From contig DUSG01000311.1 of the NCBI GenBank assembly GCA_012842725.1, positions 1-15,238 of the forward strand: DNA of 15,238 bases, read 5' to 3'. Below, piece after piece: positions 15,156 to 15,238 of the stretch. Origin of the DNA: Clostridiales bacterium (lineage in GTDB: Bacteria > Bacillota > Clostridia > Lutisporales > Lutisporaceae). A program made the position numbers and the translations under genes. The notes beneath the pieces were generated by a model. The model saw only the letters and a list, made by a program, of their open reading frames with translations. It did not search any database and was not told the DNA's origin. Numbering within the stretch: the first letter of the stretch is position 1; each line of letters opens with the position of its first letter.

Positions 15156-15238
15156 TTATTTGAAGAAATTTATGAACCATATGATGTTTGGAATGTGTAT
15201 CAGGTCAACAAGGAATGCACCAACAAGCGGAACTATCA
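15156..15238 (-). CDS. C-terminal end of a membrane protein, possibly a sodium/glutamate-type symporter
   Basis: Only the last 27 codons are in the window, ending at TAA 15156-15158. They read IVPLVGAFLVDLIHIPNIIW and then FINFFK: a hydrophobic helix with a VGAFLVD turn and no charged tail to speak of. This resembles the C-terminal helix of ESS-family Na+/glutamate symporters (GltS), which would fit a neighbour that makes glutamate. The fragment is too short to be sure, and another secondary transporter is possible. The frame is the only one of the three minus-strand frames open to the window edge. Confidence 0.55.
   Translation of the reverse strand, partial: IVPLVGAFLVDLIHIPNIIWFINFFK

Overview
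The window is low-GC DNA in which every convincing gene lies on the minus strand. Strong AGGAGG-type ribosome sites, TTG/GTG starts, S-layer-homology (SLH) proteins, an ISL3-type transposase remnant and two matches to the Spo0A box all point to an anaerobic, probably spore-forming Firmicute of the class Clostridia. I cannot name the species from sequence alone. Gene order below follows transcription, from high to low coordinates.

Right end (15238 to 14131): the last codons of a membrane protein, probably a transporter. Then a 42-bp perfect palindrome, then ftcD (glutamate formimidoyltransferase), closed by a strong terminator. Next (14130 to 11119) is a two-gene cell-surface unit. It encodes an exported SLH-anchored GH18 glycosidase and an SLH-containing lipoprotein whose signal peptide is broken by an in-frame amber codon. 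Two Spo0A-box matches lie in front of this unit. Then comes a decayed ISL3 transposase (10996 to 10374) with one recognisable IS end near 10249.

Centre and left (9946 to 1) is the most interesting part: a self-contained sigma-54 regulon. A bacterial enhancer-binding protein (PAS, AAA+ with GAFTGA, C-terminal winged helix) has its own terminator. It is followed by a near-perfect -24/-12 promoter (7687-7702, minus strand). That promoter drives a tight operon: gamma-glutamyltransferase-family protein (GGT2), alanine racemase, M20-family amidohydrolase/aminoacylase, a second GGT-family protein (GGT1), an oligopeptide/dipeptide-type substrate-binding lipoprotein, and the start of its permease, which runs off the window.

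Working model (inference): the ABC transporter imports a gamma-glutamyl or N-acyl/D-amino-acid-containing compound. Two signal-less, hence cytoplasmic, GGT-family hydrolases plus the M20 enzyme cleave it, and the racemase brings the released D-amino acid into L-metabolism. The sigma-54 activator switches the operon on when its ligand is present. The two GGT copies differ from the classical enzyme, and from each other, at residues that hold the alpha-amino group of the gamma-glutamyl substrate. This suggests they act on different substrates or on non-standard acyl groups.
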